From assembly GCA_947462335.1 (NCBI GenBank), contig OX381705.1, forward strand, positions 46,948,175 through 47,012,174: a DNA stretch of 64,000 nucleotides, in the 5' to 3' direction. A model generated the notes under the pieces. It did no database searches. It was given only the letters and a program-made list of their open reading frames with translations, and was not told the origin of the DNA. Positions within the stretch are counted from its first letter, which is position 1. The number at the start of each line of letters is the position of its first letter. The translations under genes were made by a program, and so were the position numbers. This DNA comes from Harmothoe impar. Lineage: Eukaryota; Annelida; Polychaeta; Phyllodocida; Polynoidae. This document shows positions 57,001-64,000 of the stretch, one piece after another.

Positions 57001-60000
57001 ATAATATAATATAAAATAATATACCTAGACCCAACATATAGCTAAGATAATCTGGTATGTCTTTTAGCTGATCCCATACAACAATTCTGAATAGATTTCA
57101 GTCCATATTGATTGATTTCAATATAATATTCTACACCGGTGATCATCACCCGTGTAGAAAACGTGGCTATAAGCCACGTACGTCGCTTATATCCCTTATT
57201 TCAAAGTGATATAAGGGCTTTATGGGCCACTATAAGAAACGTAGCTGACGTACACCTTACGTGAAGTCACGTAAGTATCATGGGCCCCGTCCCAGATCTG
57301 AATATCGGCTTAGGTGGGAGAACTGCTAATTGCAATGGCCGATAACAGAAATCATCAGTCATAAACAGACAGATGTTGTCCTTTCCTTTTGATACTGTCC
57401 TGCAGCTGCGTATCCCCATCCCCGCATAATAGCATTAGCTAACTTTGCACTTTGCAGCTAATCTGATCCACAAATGATCAGCGCATGACATATACATATC
57501 GGAGAAAGAAGTCATGAATGGATTATCCAAGACTGCATATTCTGCTTATGGGCCTCATTCATTCTCTGGATGATCATGTATTAGAACAAGCCTATAATCT
57601 ATAGGTACAGAGTGCAATGGCAGATTATGTAGAGCCTTCGTCAAGATCCAAGATGAGTATGATAGTGAATCCCCTTCTTCTGTATCCTCAAAGCACTATC
57701 CCGTTTAGGACTACACTTTGCCATACGGATCAGGATCTATAGATCCTATTATGGAGACTCTGGTCTAAAAAAAGAGAGGAAAAATCCTAATAGACCCATG
57801 AAGGTCCGACTTATTTTTTTAGTCCTGAAAGTACCAGAAACACGTCACAAAATGCCACATCACCTCACGCCTTAAGTCAGAATAACGTTTCTAACATAAT
57901 GCAATGTTTGGCCATAATGAGGAGCCATATAGAAACATCTAGATTTCTTTTGTTTACCGGGTCATGGTTGAGAGTAAACGCTAGCTTTAATGGTATAAAA
58001 TGTGGGTTCCCCGGAGCCTACAATGTTATACATCATATACACGTATCATGAGTATGAAGAGATATGGCTCTGTAGTTTATTGCCAGCTTAGGTATGTGAC
58101 ATCGTAATTCGTATTCATTTCACCCTCCTTTGAGACCACTAACGGGTAGATTACGCATAGGTACCTCACAGGGGATGGAAGGGGTTAGTGGTAGCTCAGG
58201 ATAGAGGTGAGAGAGAGAGGTATCTAGGGCCAACTCATCATTATATAGATCTATAGGACCACATCATAGACTATCTAGAACGTTTTGACTGGGGAATACG
58301 TATTTATTCTTGTTACTAAAAGACAACTAAGCTATAAAGTGAAATATTCCAATTACAAAATGCACCTAATAACGGTTATCTGTAATGTACTGTGTCACTC
58401 AATCTAAGGCCTGCCTATTAACGCAATCTTGAGGATGACATCCTATTCTGGGTTTCTAAACAGTATACTTTTTTCAAATAATACTCATACTATCTACGGA
58501 TCTTAGTGTGATTACTCCATCCTCCATTTGTTTGATTATTGTTAAAAGTCGGGACTCCCCCTTCTTTACTCTTTCACCGAAAAGAAATATCATGTTTCTC
58601 TGAACAGAAAACATTATATATAATGAGCTGTCCTACCTTGCATTTATATGTGACCATCAGACGTATTAACATACAGATGTCCTAGCTTTCATTGACCGTG
58701 AGACGTAGAGTCTGCATAAAAGATGACGTCTTATTTTCTGGAGGTCTCCTCTCCAACAATGCACCACACGCCCCCGGAACGAGGCTCATTTACACTATTG
58801 ACTCACCTCTGTTGTTGCCCCAGTCGTAATATAAACATTTCGTATGAGAGATGTGTTATTTAGTGATACATACACTGGAAATGATCACCAAAAGTATTTC
58901 TAAAGCCCATATGCCTACTAGTCATATTTGTATTATGTTCTCAGTTAAAAAGCAACAAGCAAACCCGGCTTTATCAGTGTGTATGCTTACTATGTTAATT
59001 ATTAATAGTAACTAATAATTGAAATTGGAATACGTACTAATACACCTTAGGACGAGCCTTGACATGATGATTAACATATTTTTATTGCGCCCATCACAAT
59101 CTTGAGATTCAGTCTTTGGGTTTAGATATTCAATTGTCTCTTCGGAACTGGCAGTTATGATAAAGGTAGTATGATGTGGGTGTCTGCATGAGTGGATGGC
59201 CAATGTGCGTCAGATGTAAAATAAACATGTCTTGTTTTCGTTATAATTATATTGCCCAAGCATCATATATCCATCTCATAAGTATCAGCCGTAGGTCTGC
59301 ATTGAATGACAATACTAATTAGAAACACAGTTTCGAGTTTTATTTTCATGAATACTGATTTTAGCTCTATCAGTCGCAAACATCTTCACTCGGGATTCAT
59401 TATTACCTACGCAATTGATACACGTCCTTCTCTGTTCTATTATTATTGACATTTAATTCAATAAACACTACTACCGATACATATTGCCATTTTCATTTTT
59501 AAGATAAATATGTTTTTATGCTGAACCTACAGGTGAATACAGCACCACACTGCCCTCTATCAGGATTTTACTTTGTAGCCGTCCTATATATGTAGTAACA
59601 CGGTGTGTCCCATGTGGGACCGCAGTGGGATGGGCTGCCCAGCTTGAACCCACTGGTTTTGGTCATCAGGGTTTCCATTGGGCCCAGATGGGCTGCGCAA
59701 TTAAGAGTCAGATTTGGTTTTAGCATCAATTTAATAATGAAAATCGTTGATGAACCGTTGTTTATTGTCAATTATACCAAATATCATATGAACAAGATTA
59801 GATACCCATGCACCGTGTATTCTCTTCTGCATACATAAAAATGCATAATTCATGTCAACATGCACAATCAAATGAAAACAGTGAAAAGAATAAAACAACA
59901 ATACAATACGTTACATTAGTTGAAAACAAGATATGAAATACAGCAGACTAAATTGATACTTGAATCATTTTTACGATTGGCGCACGAAGATTATCACAGG

Positions 60001-61735
60001 CTGATCACTTCATGTGGATTATGTGGATTGTGGGCTTCAGGGTATAAATTCTTCTCTTTTGTCGTATCATGAGGTATCACTGTTTCAATGCGCATAATAT
60101 TATGAGAAACATTATAGGGTGTAGGGTATAGGTCCTGGTGTATTAAGATATATTATGCATGTATATCCCATCTCTGCCTATACCGTTGCAGCTATAGGTA
60201 GCATAGGGACTGTGGTGGCAGTATTATAATCCACAGAGAAGGACATGCAGTGGCAGATGTAGTGGCTGCTAGCCAGATTGTCTGCATCCGCCCTCAATAT
60301 GGAGGGTCAGACGCTACTTCCCTGGTCACTTATTATTGCTCCTTTGTTATGAATCGCCCTGTAATAACTGCAGTATATCTTACATTAAATCCTGGTGGCA
60401 CTACTTTATATACTTTAAAGTTTAATACCTCTACAGATAGAGGCACTTCCACATTCATCAAAATCTGCTTTGCCGCCATACAATGTGTATTATTGGTTGA
60501 TATCAAGTTTAAGCACATAATTGGTGCGTTTAGTCAAGTATACCCCTTATGAATTCCTGAAATGTGCTATTTAGTACACAAGAGTGCCGGATCTATTAGT
60601 AGCTACTCTATTCATTGATCTTTTTGATAGCAGATTCTGCCTAACTAGTGATCTGTGATTCAAAATGATATTAGAAACTTCTCAAGGTTCATGCACTCAT
60701 TCAGATAGATACTCTAAAAGGAAAATGACTGAATACAGGGAGAGAAGTCAAGCAGAGAGGGTGTTTGAGTCTATAATGATAAAGGACCCCATGGGACTTC
60801 CCTTGGCTTGACGTCGGACAGCAGTAAGGATCCACGTCACATCAGCCAGACCTTGATTATTTGTCTCTCAGTCAGGATTTTATTATTCTACCCCCCCCCT
60901 ACAATCGATTTTCATTTCCTATCTAATATATCTGACCATTACTGGTAATATGGGTCTTATTGTCAGTATCCTCTCCCTCGTGTCCACTGTATATATGCTG
61001 AGACAGTTAATCAATTTCTTATATTATAACGCCCTACTGAAATCCACGTTGGATTTACTCACTGACATGATTGTTCTTATTTACCAAAGATATATGAACC
61101 TGATTAAAAAGAACTGTCAAGTATTCAGATGATGACTGTAGAGACGATGACACATTCATTAGCAATTCTTTTAGAGAGCACATTTCTCATTAGAGGATAT
61201 AGACGTTTTAAACACTATTCCATGTACTGTATCTATCATGTAGACAGGTAGGGCAATATATATGAGACGTAGGGTAAAGGCACCCATTTCGGACGCTCCT
61301 GGACAAAGAAAACGTGACCACTTGTAGGTGTTGAAATTGGCACCCTTAAATGATACCAATTCCAAAATTGTTTGCACCATTAGAATCATAAGGGCTGACA
61401 GCTTCTATTTCAAAAGGAATCAGAATAAATCTCATAATTTAAGTGTAACTAAATCTCCATCGAATATGTGGATTTTGATACACCAAACTGCTCCTAAAGT
61501 CAGACACCTCATGCCTGAAATGATCATAGAGTCGGACACTTTGTGCTTCCATTAATTACATAGGTCTACTTGGCTGTTTTTACATATATATTTGCAATAT
61601 GCTTGGAAGGACTATGTAAGGAAGGTGCGTTTTAGTTTTTCTACATTTATCATGCATTACATGCATTTCAATTCATGATTGAACTTTGGAGGGAGGAAAA
61701 GCCCCCATTATCCTCTGCCATGGTGTTGTCTGATA
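57001..61735. other. Gene-poor DNA
   Basis: No exon series, RNA gene or mobile-element protein was recognised. A GC-containing repeat related to 50683-51627 lies at 59604-59720 (ggatgggctgcccagcttg). A stretch at 57150-57250 has several overlapping short inverted repeats around 'cacgta' words. The 100-codon frame at 60250-60552 has no recognisable motif. Confidence 0.5.
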
Positions 61736-61832
61736 CCCAGTGGGCACAAAAGTCAATTCAACATTGAATCAAGATTGAATCAACATTGACAACCAGTTAT
61801 CAATGTTGAATCAATGCTTTGTGCCCACTGGG
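61736..61832. mobile_element. 97-bp MITE with CCCAGTGGGCACA ends
   Basis: cccagtgggcacaaa (61736-61750) and tttgtgcccactggg (61818-61832) are perfect inverted repeats. The inner part is made of caacattgaatc-type words, also inverted. Similar tiny elements are widespread in animal genomes. Confidence 0.85.
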
Positions 61833-62718
61833 AAAGGCCATCACATATAACTGCTACTAGCATTCAGTGTCCCAGTATGGGTGTAATTGGTGTCCGACTT
61901 TAGGTGCAGTTTGATGCTAATGTGAGGTCCCCTCTCACAAAGCATTGTGGGTAATATATTTGCATTCATTGATGTGAACCATAGCAAAAGACACACACAT
62001 TGCTATTATTATGCTCAGGAATGATATAACTATAATGGGAGAGTCAGAACAGACACAATAAGGAAACCAATTTTCCCATTTCTTCATTAATGTTATGTTA
62101 AGAATATTGCAAAACACCCCATGTTCAAGCTGTTATAAAGCCATGTAGGAAGTGAGTTATGTGTGGTCTGCTGTACTTGTTCTAAGGAAGAATACATACA
62201 TTTTCATATTTGGTTCACATGATATGTGAATTGTCCATATTCACTATATGATGCAAAGCCAATGGTGTCCGACTCAAGGTGTCTGTCCGACTCAGGGTGC
62301 ATCTACCCTATACCAGGTTAACCTAGTGCAGGAATATGGACATTTACCGTTTTCTATTTAGCCATCAATACTACTAAGTAATACTAACAACGGTATACAT
62401 ATATCAACAAAAAACAAGGACGGTTCCATAAGTCAGAATGTCTCCCTCACATAGGAGTTCTATGTTTATTTAATACACTACCATTGTGTGATGAAGGTAT
62501 CATACCTTATATCTATTTGTGGAGGGGAGGGTTATATGACACTGATGCATACATTCGCTGTTCAGCATGTGCCATCCGATTCACTATGTCACAGGAATGA
62601 GGTATACTTCTCGTATTAAACCTGGATGACTGTCCTGTGGTATGGGTACATGCAAGCATCAGCCATCAGACCTATTATTATAGAGATATGCATTATTCGT
62701 CCACTGACCACTAGATGT
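61833..62718. other. Intergenic DNA without a recognised gene
   Basis: No convincing coding sequence or structured repeat seen. Confidence 0.45.
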
Positions 62719-63075
62719 AATTTTATTGTCCCCTCTCCACGACACACACGGAATTCATCAGAAGTCATGGAAACGTGAGACTAATATGACTCTCAGAGAC
62801 AAAAAAAAAAGAAAAGTAGACTCTGCATAATTATTATCAAGTATTTTATCGATAATAAAACATATAGAAGCGTCTATATTTGATAACTAGTGAATGAGAA
62901 TGAGAAACCACGAATCATGATTATCAAAATGTTCACCAATAGAGGTGTGGAAAATTAATGCTTGACAATGGGCCTTGGTATTGTGTAAATAATTTTATTG
63001 TCCCCTCTCCATGACAAACACGGAATTCATCAGAAGTCATGGAAACGTGAGACTAATTTGACTCTCAGAGACAAA
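62719..63075 (+). repeat. Pair of 85-bp direct repeats
   Basis: 62719-62803 and 62991-63075 share aattttattgtcccctctcc, cggaattcatcagaagtcat and ggaaacgtgagactaat, with only a few differences. The 187-bp interval between them is unrelated. They could be a local duplication or the ends of a collapsed element. Confidence 0.9.
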
Positions 63076-63323
63076 GTAAAGGGTGCCTCAACTGGTCCAT
63101 ACAGATTACACACTCCAAAAAAAGACTTAGATGTCTGTTGATATTTCAGATTGGACACACACAAAAAGCCACAAGCATGAGTTGGGAGTATGATGGCTTC
63201 GAAACTTTAATAAAAGGCTGAGAGGCATTGGATGCAGATAATCCCTGAATATATTCCAGCAAATTAGTGTGAGCCAGTTCCATACGCATCGGATCCTGTT
63301 TCAGGAAAACGGGTAAAGTGGGC

Positions 63324-63367
63324 ATGTTGCATAGAACGAACGTTGCAACGTTCGTTCTATGCAACAT
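63324..63367. repeat. Perfect 44-bp palindrome without spacer
   Basis: The 22 bases atgttgcatagaacgaacgttg are followed at once by their exact reverse complement, ending at 63367. It lies 10 bp left of a MITE. Confidence 0.97.
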
Positions 63368-63376
63368 ACTGGCACC

Positions 63377-63517
63377 CAGTGGCGGATCCAGGAATTTCGG
63401 AAAAGGGGGGGGGGGGCGCTGTACTACCTACAGCATCGGGGGTGTTCAACCATATAAATTAAAATGTACAGAAAAATAGGGGGGGGGGCGCCCCTGCGCC
63501 CCCCTGGATCCGCCCTG
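63377..63517. mobile_element. 141-bp MITE with CAGTGGCGGATCCAGG ends
   Basis: cagtggcggatccagg at 63377 and cctggatccgccctg to 63517 are inverted, each flanked inwards by G-runs plus gcgc or their complement. This end type is common in non-autonomous DNA transposons of animals. Confidence 0.85.
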
Positions 63518-64000
63518 GGCAACAATGGAATTGTTCCCGGGATTGTTCTAGATACTCCAGTATCTAAAACTGATGTCCATTAGTCATGTCAAGGACTAGT
63601 CTGTCCTTTCATTCCTTCCTCTCATCGGACCATTACTGGATTTGTAACAACACCGATCTTTTGCTGTAAATTGTTGTATTTGCGTAAATACTACATGCAA
63701 TTATTGCTATAGGAATGAATTAAACCTAGCATTATACGCGTTACCCCTTCCTCTTTCTGGCAGTCAACATTAATGCATGCAATTCAATTAACTGATGGTT
63801 ATATATCCCATTGGTAGAGTTAAACCTTTATTTTGCGGTTTTGAAATAACCTTTAGAAACTGTATTGGATATCTCGTTAGTTAATAATAATAATAAGGCA
63901 ATTCAAAAGATTGAGGAATAAATGATAGAGAGAACGATAATACAGATTATTCATAGCCCTTTAATTTAGATAACCATAGAAGGGTTTATTTAGACCCCCC
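63518..64000. other. Intergenic DNA at the window edge
   Basis: AT-rich sequence with no recognised feature. Confidence 0.45.

Noticed and set aside
60250..60552. 100-codon frame
   Set aside because: No recognised motif, no splice partner and no homologue that I can name; chance length is plausible.

Overview
The window is animal nuclear DNA. Genes are split into short exons (about 70-490 bp) with GT-AG introns, repeat families are numerous, and retrotransposons are of animal type. A multi-exon Roc-COR gene with TIR domains and frequent 'aggcctac' words fit a marine invertebrate, perhaps a deuterostome; this is a guess, because nothing in the window identifies the species.

Layout. (1) 203-33631, plus strand: the 3' part of a ROCO-family gene. 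I traced 25 exons that join in frame to 1263 codons plus a stop: end of the leucine-rich repeats, Roc GTPase, COR, a degenerate TIR, a second well-preserved TIR, an unrecognised C-terminal region and a basic tail. The 5' part lies upstream of the window. The COR domain is split by a 13.3-kb intron holding a 46-bp minisatellite in three blocks, a truncated non-LTR fragment inserted in it, a 2.9-kb fold-back element, and an intact Ty3/gypsy-like LTR retrotransposon (about 10674-15429). (2) About 22434-30740, minus strand, in a later intron of the same gene: an apparently intact ~8-kb non-LTR retrotransposon with three ORFs. ORF1 joins a coiled coil and L1-type RNA-binding region to a NADAR domain and a glutamine-rich tail; a second ORF encodes an SGNH hydrolase; the third encodes endonuclease and reverse transcriptase. 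This is the most unusual object in the window. (3) 33632-44311: gene-poor DNA with a decayed second non-LTR element (minus strand) and fold-back elements. (4) 44320-50126, plus strand: a complete-looking ten-exon concentrative nucleoside transporter (SLC28/CNT family) of 534 residues, with changes at two expected substrate-contact positions. (5) 50127-64000: no convincing gene. It holds inverted-repeat elements, including a nested 1.84-kb structure with tRNA-like modules, several MITEs and a perfect 44-bp palindrome.

The ROCO gene probably acts in intracellular signalling or innate immunity and the transporter takes up nucleosides; nothing suggests that the two work together. The mobile elements are passengers, but the NADAR plus SGNH cargo of the large one points to possible counter-defence or nucleic-acid repair by the element. 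All identifications were made by eye from motifs, without database searches.
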